A stretch of 64,000 nt of DNA from an uncultured Methylophaga sp. GTDB taxonomy: Bacteria; Pseudomonadota; Gammaproteobacteria; Nitrosococcales; Methylophagaceae. Below the pieces are notes generated by a model. The model was given only the letters and a program-made list of their open reading frames with translations, made no database searches and had not been told where the DNA came from. Shown here piece after piece: positions 18,241 through 27,090 of the stretch (positions are counted from its first letter, which is position 1; each line of letters opens with the position of its first letter). Location of the stretch: contig NZ_CAMYKO010000002.1 in assembly GCF_947259025.1 (NCBI RefSeq), forward strand, positions 293,692 through 357,691. The letters are read 5' to 3'. The position numbers were made by a program, and so were the translations under genes.

Positions 18241-19164
18241 TCAGACTTGCTGCTGGCAATGACCATCTTCGCACTGATGCACTTCAATTGTGATGTGTGA
18301 CAGCCGGTCAAAGTCTTCCAGCAGGGCTTTGTAATATGCCGTGGGTCGTGGCCGGTCAGTAATAATGGTAATAATGGCAGCATAATGATGGGCGCTGAGG
18401 TGCCAGATATGAAAATCAGCAATGCGGTTATCAGCGTCCTCCTCTATGCGCTGGCGGATGGCGTCTCGATATTGTTCATCAATGCTGCCATCGAGCAGGA
18501 TAGGGCTGGTTTCCCGAATCAGGCTGACCGCCCAGGCACTGATAATTAGTGCCCCGACAACGCCCATTACCGGATCCAGCCAGAACAGACCGGCCAGTTT
18601 GGCGGCGATCAGCGCTACGATAGCCAGGACCGAGGTCAATGCATCAGCTAATACGTGGATGTAGGCTGCTTTGAGGTTGTGATCATGATTTGGCGAATGC
18701 GCATGGCCATGATGGCCTTTCAGTAACAAAGCACTCACCAGATTGACACAGAGGCCGATAAAAGCCACCACGATAGCGGCGTTCAGTTGGATGTTATGCG
18801 GGTCAAACAGTCTTTCCACTGACTCCAGCAGCATCAATACTGCAACAACACCCAAGGCCACGGCACTGCTAAAACCGCCGAGCACACTGACTTTACCGGT
18901 ACCAAACGCAAAAGCCGGGTTATCGGCATGTTTACTGGCGTAGTGATAAGCAAACAGGGTGATCAGAAAGGCGGCGACGTGGGTCGCCATATGCCAACCA
19001 TCGGCGAGCAATGCCATTGAGCCGTATACAAGTCCGGCGATAATTTCCACCAGCATGGTGACAGCAGTCAGTAGCAAGACATAGCGAGTGCGGCGTGCGC
19101 CCTGCTGATTATCAATCACGAAGTCGTGATCCTGCTGCCATTGTTCAATACTGTGCTGGTGCAT
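18241..19164 (-). CDS. dmeF: DmeF-type cation diffusion facilitator (Co/Ni/Zn exporter)
   Basis: Inner-membrane divalent-metal/proton antiporter of 307 residues. The start MHQHSIEQWQQDHDF matches the characteristic DmeF opening (MHxHSLxxWxHDH); a longer frame from a TTG is rejected. Family motifs are present: LLADGWHMATH in helix 2, FGTGKVSVLGGFSSA, a His-rich cytoplasmic loop (HHGHAHSPNHDH) and HVLADALTSVLAI in helix 5. The C-terminal domain carries more His (IWHLSAHHYA) and a terminal CEDGHC. DmeF proteins mostly export cobalt and nickel. No strong Shine-Dalgarno is visible. A terminator-like hairpin lies upstream on the same strand. Confidence 0.88.
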   Translation of the reverse strand: MHQHSIEQWQQDHDFVIDNQQGARRTRYVLLLTAVTMLVEIIAGLVYGSMALLADGWHMATHVAAFLITLFAYHYASKHADNPAFAFGTGKVSVLGGFSSAVALGVVAVLMLLESVERLFDPHNIQLNAAIVVAFIGLCVNLVSALLLKGHHGHAHSPNHDHNLKAAYIHVLADALTSVLAIVALIAAKLAGLFWLDPVMGVVGALIISAWAVSLIRETSPILLDGSIDEQYRDAIRQRIEEDADNRIADFHIWHLSAHHYAAIITIITDRPRPTAYYKALLEDFDRLSHITIEVHQCEDGHCQQQV

Positions 19165-19230
19165 AATGCTTTGAATGCTGTCTGATCGCTCTGCTTCTAT
19201 GCTATCAGAGTCAAGCTGGTATATTGCAGG

Positions 19231-19262
19231 CAAAAAAAAGGGGTGAACATTTGTTCACCCCA
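19231..19262 (-). terminator. Terminator-like hairpin upstream of dmeF
   Basis: Perfect nine-pair stem GGGGTGAAC/GTTCACCCC with a four-base loop, followed on the minus strand by eight T. It lies about 70 bases upstream of the dmeF start in the same direction. No gene is visible on the minus strand for it to close, so it may be a leader attenuator or protect against read-through. Confidence 0.7.
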
Positions 19263-19666
19263 AGGCTCAGCACGTAGACAAGAGAGAAATTACAAACAAC
19301 ATGCAGCTGAAAGATTGTTTGTAGTTTTAATGTTGCATCAGCCGTGCCAAAAATAAATTTTATATATAAAACATATGGTTAACATTTTTGTCGCAGATTT
19401 ATCTTATTATTTTGCTCAGTCTGAGTGCGTGTGGACTTAGCACTGCACCAAGATAAATCGGCAAGTAGGATGTTTATTTATAAGTCACTGCAATAAATAT
19501 AAAAACACGTGTTTATTCATCCAGGCGCTGAGCAGATCCCAATTTAATAAATAGGATCATACAATCATATTTTTATCTCCATTCTTCTGTGCTAAGTTCC
19601 GATTAAAGTATAAAAATAACAAACAAATATGCATTTATTTGCATAAATAGGATGGAGAGAGTAAAT
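19263..19666. promoter_or_regulatory. AT-rich divergent regulatory region dmeF / fdsG
   Basis: About 400 bases, clearly richer in A+T than the flanking genes, with no supportable coding frame. Two perfect dyads stand out: AAACACGTGTTT at 19503-19514 and TATGCA-N6-TGCATA at 19628-19645. The second lies only 21 bases before the fdsG start, so it overlaps the likely transcription start or leader. It could be a repressor or LysR-type operator for the formate dehydrogenase operon. The protein that binds is unknown. Confidence 0.5.
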
Positions 19667-20158
19667 ATGAGTTCTGCTACAGAATGGACAGCCACGTCCA
19701 TTCAGTCGATTATCGACCGACTAAAACACAAACCCGGGGCGATGCTGCCCATCCTGCATGCGATTCAGGATGAAGTGGGCTACATCCCTGAACAGGCGGT
19801 CAGCCAGATAGCTGACTCATTGTTGCAGACCCGTGCCGAAGTACATGGTGTGATTAGTTTTTATCATCATTTCAGAACCACGCCGCCGGGCCGTCATACC
19901 ATCGAGATTTGCCGGGCTGAGGCCTGTCAGGCAATGGGCTGCCGCAGTCTTGAGCAGCATGCCAAAACGACGCTGGGTATTGATTACCATCAGACTACCG
20001 CCGATCGCCGCTTTTCAATGGAAGCGGTGTATTGTCTGGGCAACTGCGCCACAGCGCCGTCGATCCGTATTGATGATGATATCCATGGCCGTGTCAGTGT
20101 GGACAAATTTGATGCCCTGCTTGCCGATTATCAAAAGCAGATGCAGGAGGCCGGCTGA
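19667..20158 (+). CDS. fdsG: NAD-dependent formate dehydrogenase gamma subunit FdsG
   Basis: NuoE-like [2Fe-2S] electron-transfer subunit of the soluble, molybdenum-containing formate dehydrogenase that oxidises formate to CO2 with NAD+. In methylotrophs this is the last oxidation step. The 163-residue protein has the thioredoxin-like cluster ligands Cys82, Cys87, Cys123 and Cys127 (C-x4-C and C-x3-C). The chosen ATG has GGAGAGAG five bases before it; an earlier ATG five codons upstream has none. The stop overlaps the fdsB ATG (TGATG). Confidence 0.95.
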   Translation: MSSATEWTATSIQSIIDRLKHKPGAMLPILHAIQDEVGYIPEQAVSQIADSLLQTRAEVHGVISFYHHFRTTPPGRHTIEICRAEACQAMGCRSLEQHAKTTLGIDYHQTTADRRFSMEAVYCLGNCATAPSIRIDDDIHGRVSVDKFDALLADYQKQMQEAG

Positions 20159-21708
20159 TGACTGCACGTATTTATGTCCCCTGTGACACCACCGCCCTGT
20201 CACTGGGTGCGGATAGAGTGGCAGAGGCTATCCAGCTGGAAGCGGAAAAGCGCGATATCCCGATAGAAATCATTCGTAACGGCTCGCGCGGCATGCTGTG
20301 GCTGGAACCGCTGGTGGAAGTGCAAACAACCAGGGGAAGGATTGGCTATGCCGCGGTTGAGGCGACTCAGGTTGAGGCACTGTTTGATGCTGATTTTGTC
20401 AGTGGCGATGAGCAACACCCGGCTTGTATCGGCCTGGTTGAGGCCATGCCCTATCTGAAAAAACAGCAGCGGCTGACCTTTGCTCGTGCCGGTATTACTG
20501 ATCCAGTGTCGCTGAATGATTATGAAAGTCTGGACGGTTACCGCGGGCTGAAAAATGCGCTCAAGCTGGAACCCCAGCAGATTGTGGATGAAGTTAAAGA
20601 TTCCGGCCTGCGCGGCCGCGGCGGCGCGGCTTTCCCCACCGGTATTAAATGGCAGACCGTTCTTGATACCCCGTCCGAACAGAAGTACATCGTCTGTAAT
20701 GCCGATGAGGGGGATTCCGGCACCTTTGCTGACCGACTGGTGATGGAATGTGACCCGTTCATGCTGATCGAAGGCATGACCATCGCCGGGCTCGCGGTGC
20801 ATGCCACCCAGGGCTATATCTACCTGCGCTCGGAATACCCGGTTGCTCACAAGCTGCTTAACGAAGCTATTGAAAAGGCTTATCAGGCCGGTTATCTGGG
20901 CGACGATATTCTGGGCTCAGGCAAACATTTTGACCTGGAAGTACGCCTCGGTGCCGGCGCCTATATCTGCGGTGAGGAAACCTCATTACTCGACAGTCTG
21001 GAAGGCAAACGCGGACTGGTACGGGCCAAACCACCGTTACCGGCGATTATTGGTCTGTTCGGTCAGCCCACGGTGGTCAATAACGTGCTATCGCTGGCAG
21101 CGATTCCTTTTATTCTGGACAAAGGCGGTCAGGCCTACGCTGATTACGGTATGGGGCGCTCGCGCGGTACTTTGCCGTTGCAACTCGCCGGTAACGTCAA
21201 GCAGGGCGGCATGGTGGAACTGGCTTTCGGCATCACGCTGCGGGAACTGATGGAAGATTTCGGTGGCGGCACCCTGAGTGGGCGACCGTTGAAAGCGGTG
21301 CAGGTCGGCGGTCCACTCGGCGCCTATATGCCAGCAAGCCAGTGGGACACGCCGGTCGACTACGAGGAATTTTCCGCCGTTGATGCTGTGCTCGGCCACG
21401 GTGGTGTGGTGATGTTTGATGACACGGTTGATATGGGCGAACAGGCACGTTTCTCAATGGAGTTCTGCAAGATCGAATCCTGTGGTAAATGCACCCCCTG
21501 CCGGATTGGTTCCACCCGCGGGGTGGAAGTGATTGAGCGCATTCGCGACGGCAATAATGCTGACAAGAACTGGACCCTGCTGGAAGATCTCTGCGACACC
21601 ATGATTGATGGGTCTTTATGCGCCATGGGCGGCATGACGCCATTTCCTGTTCAGAGCGTAATGAAATATTTCCCCGATGAGCTTAGAGCTCAAGGAGGCA
21701 AAGCATGA
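20158..21708 (+). CDS. fdsB: NAD-dependent formate dehydrogenase beta subunit FdsB
   Basis: NuoF-like diaphorase subunit, 516 residues, which carries FMN and a [4Fe-4S] cluster and passes electrons to NAD+. The N-terminal 130 residues are a thioredoxin-like extension typical of FdsB. The NAD/FMN-binding region has GLRGRGGAAFPTGIKW and GAGAYICGEETSL. The cluster motif ESCGKCTPCRIGS and a later Cys in GSLCAMGG provide four ligands. It overlaps fdsG by one base and fdsA by four. Confidence 0.96.
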   Translation: MTARIYVPCDTTALSLGADRVAEAIQLEAEKRDIPIEIIRNGSRGMLWLEPLVEVQTTRGRIGYAAVEATQVEALFDADFVSGDEQHPACIGLVEAMPYLKKQQRLTFARAGITDPVSLNDYESLDGYRGLKNALKLEPQQIVDEVKDSGLRGRGGAAFPTGIKWQTVLDTPSEQKYIVCNADEGDSGTFADRLVMECDPFMLIEGMTIAGLAVHATQGYIYLRSEYPVAHKLLNEAIEKAYQAGYLGDDILGSGKHFDLEVRLGAGAYICGEETSLLDSLEGKRGLVRAKPPLPAIIGLFGQPTVVNNVLSLAAIPFILDKGGQAYADYGMGRSRGTLPLQLAGNVKQGGMVELAFGITLRELMEDFGGGTLSGRPLKAVQVGGPLGAYMPASQWDTPVDYEEFSAVDAVLGHGGVVMFDDTVDMGEQARFSMEFCKIESCGKCTPCRIGSTRGVEVIERIRDGNNADKNWTLLEDLCDTMIDGSLCAMGGMTPFPVQSVMKYFPDELRAQGGKA

Positions 21709-24578
21709 GAGTAGAAACCTTTAATCCTGACAAAGATTACGGCACGCCGGCCAGTGTTTCTGAGACGCTGGTGACGATCGAAGTTGATGGCGTTGAAGTC
21801 ACTGTGCCTGATGGTACTTCGGTGATGCGCGCCGCCGCCCAGGCTGATATCAATATTCCCAAACTCTGCGCCACCGACAGCCTGGAATCATTCGGTTCCT
21901 GCCGCCTGTGTGCGGTACAGATTGAAGGCCATCGTGGTTATCCGGCCTCCTGTACCACCACCGTTTATGACGGGATGAAAGTCACCACTCAGAATGAAAA
22001 GCTGGGCAAACTCCGACGTAATGTGATGGAACTGTATATTTCCGATCATCCGCTGGATTGTCTGACCTGTCCGGCCAACGGTAACTGCGAGCTGCAGGAT
22101 ATGGCGGGTGATGTCGGACTGCGCGAAGTCCGCTACGGCTACAGTGGTGAAAATCATCTGGACAGCGAAAAAGACGAGTCCAACCCGTATTTCAGTTTTG
22201 ACCCCAGCAAATGCATTGTCTGTTCACGCTGTGTGCGTGCCTGCGAGGAAACCCAGGGCACGTTTGCGTTGACCATCGATGGCCGTGGTTTCGACTCCAA
22301 GGTTTCAGCCGGTCAGAACGAAGCCTTTATGGATTCCGAGTGTGTATCCTGCGGTGCCTGTGTGCAGGCCTGCCCGACCTCGACGCTGATGGAAAAAAGC
22401 ATTATCGATATGGGCCAGCCCGAACACAGCGTGATTACCACCTGCGCCTATTGCGGCGTGGGCTGTTCTTTCAAGGCGGAAATGAAAGGTGACAAGGTCG
22501 TCAACATGGTGCCTTACAAGGGCGGTGACGCCAATCACGGCCACTCCTGCGTGAAAGGCCGTTTTGCCTTCGGCTATGCCACCCACAAGGACCGCATTAA
22601 ATCGCCGATGATCCGCAATGCGATTAATGAACCCTGGCAGGAAGTGAGCTGGGAAGAAGCCTATGCCTTTGCTGCCGAGAAACTGAAAGGCATTCAGGCC
22701 AAATACGGGCGTGACAGTGTCGGCGGCATTACCTCGTCACGCTGCACCAATGAAGAAGCCTACCTGGTGCAGAAACTGGTGCGCACGGCATTTGGCAACA
22801 ACAACACTGATACCTGCGCCCGTGTCTGTCATTCACCCACCGGTTACGGTCTGAAAGTGACCATGGGCGAGTCGGCCGGTACCCAGAACTTTGACTCGGT
22901 AATGAAATCCGATGTCATTGTGGTGATCGGTGCCAACCCGACCGATGCCCACCCGGTATTTGGTTCGATGATGCGCCGCCGTCTGCGTGAGGGCGCGGAG
23001 TTGATTGTCGCAGACCCACGTCATATCGATTTGCTGAAAAGCCCGCACTTGAAGAAAGCCCAGCATCTGGCGCTGAAACCGGGCACCAATGTGGCGCTGA
23101 TCAATGCCATAGCGCATGTTGTCGTGACCGAAGGCCTGGAAGATCAGGCCTTTGTGGAAAAACGATGCGACATGGACAGCTACAACGCCTGGCGTGAGTT
23201 CATCAAACAGGATCGGCACTCACCGGAAAGCGTCGAGGCGGTCACCGGTGTGGCGGCTGAGGCTATTCGCCGCGCCGCGATTACCTATGCCAAAGCCGAA
23301 AATGGCGCCATCTATTATGGCCTGGGCGTGACTGAACACAGTCAGGGTTCCACCATGGTGATGGGGATTGCCAACCTGGCGATGGCGACCGGCAATATTG
23401 GCCGCGAAGGCGTCGGTGTCAACCCGCTGCGCGGTCAGAACAATGTCCAGGGTTCCTGTGATATGGGCTCATTCCCGCATGAACTGCCGGGCTATCAGCA
23501 CGTGTCCAATGCCGAGGCACGGGCCCATTTCGAACAGGTCTGGGGCGTACCGATTGATGATGAACCGGGTCTGCGAATCCCCAACATGTTCGATTCGGCG
23601 ATTGCTGGTAGTTTCAAGGCACTCTACGTTCAGGGCGAGGATATTGCCCAGTCCGATCCGGGCACCCAGCATGTGGAAACGGCGCTACGCGCACTGGAAT
23701 GCCTGATTGTGCAGGATTTGTTTCTCAACGAAACCGCCAAGTTTGCCCATGTGCTGTTACCGGGGTCCTCCTTCCTGGAGAAAAACGGCACTTTTACCAA
23801 TGCCGAGCGCCGCATCAACCGGGTTCGCAAGGTGATGCCCGCCGTTGCCGGGAAAGAGGACTGGGAGATCACGATGGACTTGTCCAATGCATTAGGCTAT
23901 CCGATGCATTATAATCATCCCTCTGAAATCATGGATGAAATTGCCAGTCTGACGCCCACCTTTACCGGTGTGAATTACCAGCGTCTGGATGAGCTGGGCA
24001 GTATCCAGTGGCCCTGTAACGATGACAACCCGGTCGGTATGCCCACCATGCACGTGGATGATTTTCCGATTGGCAAGGGCCGTTTCAGCGTGACCGAGTA
24101 CGTGGCAACCGATGAGAAGACCAACAGTCGCTTCCCGCTGCTGCTGACCACCGGTCGCATCCTGTCCCAGTATAATGTCGGTGCTCAGACCCGGCGCACC
24201 AACAATCAGGTCTGGCACGATGAGGATCGGCTGGATCTGCATCCGCATGACGCGGAAGTCCGGGGCATCAAAGAAGATGACTGGGTGGGCATTACCAGCC
24301 GCGCCGGCCAGACCGTGTTGCGGGCCCGGATCACCGATAAAGTGCTGCCGGGTGTGGTCTACACCACTTTCCATCATCCGGGCAGTGGCGCCAATGTGAT
24401 TACCACCGACAGCTCCGACTGGGCCACCAACTGTCCTGAATACAAGGTCACCGCGGTGCAGGTCGAGCGTGTCAGTCAGCCATCGGAATGGCAGCAGAAC
24501 TTCAGGTCATTCGAGGCCCTGCAGTTGAAGCTGTTGCAGGGTAAAACGCAAACACAGACAGAGGCAGAAGCGAAGTAA
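21705..24578 (+). CDS. fdsA: NAD-dependent formate dehydrogenase alpha subunit FdsA
   Basis: Catalytic bis-molybdopterin subunit, 957 residues. Domains in order: plant-type [2Fe-2S] (CRLCAVQIEG), NuoG-like Cys/His cluster (HPLDCLTCPANGNCELQ), two [4Fe-4S] motifs (CIVCSRCVRAC and CVSCGACVQAC), a further [4Fe-4S] at CAYCGVGC, then the molybdopterin oxidoreductase and its C-terminal dinucleotide-binding domain. The metal ligand is Cys375 in CARVCHSP, so this is a cysteine and not a selenocysteine enzyme. Whether Mo or W is used cannot be read from the sequence. It is followed without gap by fdhD. Confidence 0.97.
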   Translation: MRVETFNPDKDYGTPASVSETLVTIEVDGVEVTVPDGTSVMRAAAQADINIPKLCATDSLESFGSCRLCAVQIEGHRGYPASCTTTVYDGMKVTTQNEKLGKLRRNVMELYISDHPLDCLTCPANGNCELQDMAGDVGLREVRYGYSGENHLDSEKDESNPYFSFDPSKCIVCSRCVRACEETQGTFALTIDGRGFDSKVSAGQNEAFMDSECVSCGACVQACPTSTLMEKSIIDMGQPEHSVITTCAYCGVGCSFKAEMKGDKVVNMVPYKGGDANHGHSCVKGRFAFGYATHKDRIKSPMIRNAINEPWQEVSWEEAYAFAAEKLKGIQAKYGRDSVGGITSSRCTNEEAYLVQKLVRTAFGNNNTDTCARVCHSPTGYGLKVTMGESAGTQNFDSVMKSDVIVVIGANPTDAHPVFGSMMRRRLREGAELIVADPRHIDLLKSPHLKKAQHLALKPGTNVALINAIAHVVVTEGLEDQAFVEKRCDMDSYNAWREFIKQDRHSPESVEAVTGVAAEAIRRAAITYAKAENGAIYYGLGVTEHSQGSTMVMGIANLAMATGNIGREGVGVNPLRGQNNVQGSCDMGSFPHELPGYQHVSNAEARAHFEQVWGVPIDDEPGLRIPNMFDSAIAGSFKALYVQGEDIAQSDPGTQHVETALRALECLIVQDLFLNETAKFAHVLLPGSSFLEKNGTFTNAERRINRVRKVMPAVAGKEDWEITMDLSNALGYPMHYNHPSEIMDEIASLTPTFTGVNYQRLDELGSIQWPCNDDNPVGMPTMHVDDFPIGKGRFSVTEYVATDEKTNSRFPLLLTTGRILSQYNVGAQTRRTNNQVWHDEDRLDLHPHDAEVRGIKEDDWVGITSRAGQTVLRARITDKVLPGVVYTTFHHPGSGANVITTDSSDWATNCPEYKVTAVQVERVSQPSEWQQNFRSFEALQLKLLQGKTQTQTEAEAK

Positions 24579-25409
24579 ATGCAAAACAAAGACGACACCG
24601 CCATTAATCTTGCGGTCACCGTGCATGAAGATGACACGGCAAGCCGCTGGAAGCACGACGACATCGCCGTCGAAGTGCCGGTGTCGCTCGTCTATAACTA
24701 CATCTCGCATGCGGTAATGATGGCCACACCCAATGATTTGCAGGATTTTGCACTGGGTTTCAGCCTGACCGAAGACATTATTGCTGATGTCAGTGAAGTC
24801 AGTCATATCCATGTGCATTCGGGCAAAAACGGGATTACCGTTCGCATGCAGATTAGCGATGAGCGCTTTGAGGCTTTGCGTGAACGGCGCCGCAGCATGG
24901 TCGGACGCACGGGCTGTGGCCTGTGTGGCGTTGAGAGCCTCAAGCAGGCGATTCGGCCTGTCGAGCCGGTGCAGCCAGTGTCGGTTAGCGATGATGCCAT
25001 ACAGACGGCGCTGGCCAACATCAAGCAACACCAGCCACTGCAACAGACAACCGGTGCCACGCATGCTGCCGCCTGGTGTGATCTGGATGGCAACATTCTT
25101 CATGTCAGGGAGGATGTGGGACGCCACAATGCACTGGATAAGCTCATTGGTGCTTTCAAAAAAACTGAACTATCAATGCGGGATGGTTTTGTCCTGGTCA
25201 CCAGCCGTGCCAGTTATGAAATGGTTCAGAAAAGCGCCAGTGCCGGTTTTGGCTGTCTGGTGGCGGTATCAGCGCCGACTTCGCTGGCCATTGAGCAGGC
25301 CCGGGAAGCCGGGCTAAAACTGGTTGGTTTTGCCCGCGATGGCCGCCATACCATCTACCATGACCCTGATATCGGTAACGGGCATGACAGCGCCCGACAT
25401 GCAGTCTGA
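24579..25409 (+). CDS. fdhD: Formate dehydrogenase sulfur-carrier protein FdhD
   Basis: Transfers sulfur from a cysteine desulfurase to the molybdenum cofactor, which activates formate dehydrogenase. At 276 residues it has the family length. The mobile-loop cysteines Cys113 and Cys116 (GRTGCGLCGVES) are present, as is the C-terminal REDVGRHNALDKLIG. The ATG directly follows the fdsA stop. Its place inside the fds operon is typical of bacteria with this soluble enzyme. Confidence 0.95.
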   Translation: MQNKDDTAINLAVTVHEDDTASRWKHDDIAVEVPVSLVYNYISHAVMMATPNDLQDFALGFSLTEDIIADVSEVSHIHVHSGKNGITVRMQISDERFEALRERRRSMVGRTGCGLCGVESLKQAIRPVEPVQPVSVSDDAIQTALANIKQHQPLQQTTGATHAAAWCDLDGNILHVREDVGRHNALDKLIGAFKKTELSMRDGFVLVTSRASYEMVQKSASAGFGCLVAVSAPTSLAIEQAREAGLKLVGFARDGRHTIYHDPDIGNGHDSARHAV

Positions 25410-25421
25410 GGAACAATCGTA

Positions 25422-25658
25422 ATGAGCCACAATCAACTGGACAGCCTTATCCGTATGGTTAACCAGATAGCCGCCAACAACGGCGCTTACCAGACCGAGG
25501 AAGCGGCTCAGCGTGTCGCCAGTCATATTCAGCGTTTCTGGGCACGCAGCATGAAAACGCTGATCATGGATTACTACCATGAAGGCGGCGAGGATCTCAG
25601 CCCAATAGCCAGACTGGCGGTAGCACAACTGGCACAGCCCAAAGAAGCTATTAGCTAG
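25422..25658 (+). CDS. fdsD: Formate dehydrogenase delta subunit FdsD
   Basis: Small 78-residue subunit needed for assembly or activity of the FdsABG complex. It matches the family: MVNQIAANN near the start, HIQRFWARSMKTLI in the middle and SPIARLAVAQL at the end. AGGAAC precedes the start, 12 bases after fdhD. It is the last gene of the fdsGBA-fdhD-fdsD operon and faces the convergent Cys-rich protein gene seven bases away. Confidence 0.93.
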   Translation: MSHNQLDSLIRMVNQIAANNGAYQTEEAAQRVASHIQRFWARSMKTLIMDYYHEGGEDLSPIARLAVAQLAQPKEAIS

Positions 25659-25664
25659 GCGGTA

Positions 25665-26054
25665 TCAGGAATAAGCGTGACGGCGATCCCCATCCTGTCG
25701 CTGTTCCTGATGCTGGAACTGGGCATGCATCGCGCTGCTTGCATGGCGACGATCTTCGCCACTGCGGCGATCAGCGTAATGTTTGTAGGTACATTGACAG
25801 CGTGATGCATCACAGCCCGCCACCGGCAGGCTGCTGACCTCACGGGCCAGAAAACGTTGCCCCTCAAAGACTTTGACTGCACTACAAGCGTGAGTGCAGG
25901 GCACTATGGTTACCGCATGAAAGCGGTTGTCAGTCTTGCTGGCGTGTTTATCGCTGGTTCTGCGTAAGGGGGAGCGACTGCCTCGGGTTTCGGGCCAGAA
26001 CCAGATGAGGCAGAGCAGGGCGGGAATGAGTAGCAAAAATAGCCAGTCGTTCAT
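25665..26054 (-). CDS. Cys-rich membrane-anchored protein of unknown function
   Basis: A 129-residue protein with one N-terminal membrane helix (about residues 3-20) and a soluble part. Five cysteines are grouped as Cys53-x3-Cys57 and Cys81-x4-Cys86-x-Cys88, followed by YKHY, a likely metal-binding arrangement. After it come three DRR motifs (95-97, 101-103, 123-125) within a His/Gln/Arg-rich tail. AGGAGG lies eight bases before the ATG; a GTG three bases earlier is possible. Similar uncharacterised proteins with paired Cys and DRR repeats are known to me from other Gammaproteobacteria, but I know no function. Confidence 0.7.
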   Translation of the reverse strand: MNDWLFLLLIPALLCLIWFWPETRGSRSPLRRTSDKHASKTDNRFHAVTIVPCTHACSAVKVFEGQRFLAREVSSLPVAGCDASRCQCTYKHYADRRSGEDRRHASSAMHAQFQHQEQRQDGDRRHAYS

Positions 26055-26167
26055 CACACGATCCTCCTGTCAGGGGCGGCTATGCCATCTCAGGAATGCT
26101 TATACACTGACTATATCACATCTAAATTGATGTTAGATCAATATCTTGCATGGGTTTAGCAAGAAGC

Positions 26168-26554
26168 TCAGTCCTGCTTTATCGGGGTGGGTTCGCGGTC
26201 ATCGTTGATATGCACATAAGTGATCTCGGCACTGGCCACTTTGAGGATATGCTCGCGACCGGCTTGGCGTCGTTCAGCATAAACCTCAATGGTCAGGGTG
26301 AGCGAGGTCGTGCCGATTTTAATGTCCTCAGCGTAGATGCTGACGATGTCGCTGACCAGTACCGGTGCCAGAAAGCGGAAATCTCTTACCGCAACAGTGA
26401 CCACCCGGCCTCCGGCACGGCGGCTGGCCACAATGCCGCCGGCGATATCACATTGCGACATCAGCCAGCCACCGAAAATATCTCCCGCCACATTGACATC
26501 ATTGGGCCGCGCCATGATCCGTAAAATGGCGTGCTCCTCGGGTAATCTGGTCAT
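26168..26554 (-). CDS. yciA: Acyl-CoA thioesterase, YciA type
   Basis: Hotdog-fold hydrolase of 128 residues that cleaves acyl-CoA to the free acid and CoA. The signature NVAGDIFGGWLMSQCDIAGG includes the conserved Asn and catalytic Asp; VTVAVRDFRFLAPVLVSD and a final TYVHIN follow. The length matches YciA of E. coli. It is monocistronic on the minus strand. The preferred chain length cannot be deduced here. Confidence 0.92.
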   Translation of the reverse strand: MTRLPEEHAILRIMARPNDVNVAGDIFGGWLMSQCDIAGGIVASRRAGGRVVTVAVRDFRFLAPVLVSDIVSIYAEDIKIGTTSLTLTIEVYAERRQAGREHILKVASAEITYVHINDDREPTPIKQD

Positions 26555-27090
26555 TTAAAGTCCTTACTGGAGTGAGTCGTTATCATGGTGTGTAGGCATA
26601 ATAAACGAGTGAATTTTAATATTGCCAGCCGATTTCGTGTCAGTTTCATCTTTCTGGTTTTAGCCATGCACAGATATATACAAGCATTTTTTTATCAGCA
26701 GGCCACTGACAGCTTTTCCTTAACGCCAGCATTGGGTATTTTCAGATAAATCACAATTATTGCCCAAACTTTGTTGGCGTGAACATGCCCTTGAACTAAG
26801 ATGGTACCCGCAGTGTTAAACGCCTTAGAATGGCACCTGAGTAATTCATAAAAGGAATGTATCAACGCTGCAAAGATGAGCAGTCAGAGTAAAGCAATAG
26901 ACAGGTACAACATAGATTGGCTTGGTGCAACGCAGAACATTGCCAACTGCGCCAGGGAATTTAAATGGGTATAAACAAAACATCAAAGCTTATTGAAAAG
27001 CGGTGACTTTTTTTCACAGGAAATTGCTGGATCAGCAGATTTAATTACTATGTCTGTTGTCATAAAAAGTCAGTCACAACGGAGAGAGAT
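26555..27090. other. Long intergenic region before the quinoprotein gene
   Basis: About 535 bases without a supportable gene; only frames under 35 codons with no good ribosome-binding site occur. A GGAGAGAG Shine-Dalgarno sits just before the quinoprotein start. The length suggests a regulated promoter or long leader, but I could not identify a clear -35/-10 pair or dyad. Confidence 0.4.

Noticed and set aside
19165..19233. TTG-started N-terminal extension of DmeF
   Set aside because: Relatives begin at the MHxHS sequence; the extension also runs into the terminator-like hairpin.
22815..22829. Possible selenocysteine site in FdsA
   Set aside because: The codon at the metal-ligand position (375) is TGT, an ordinary cysteine; no in-frame TGA occurs.
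26120..26143. FNR-like box TTGAT...ATCAA near 26.1 kb
   Set aside because: The spacer is five bases instead of four, and no -10 element fits at the right distance.
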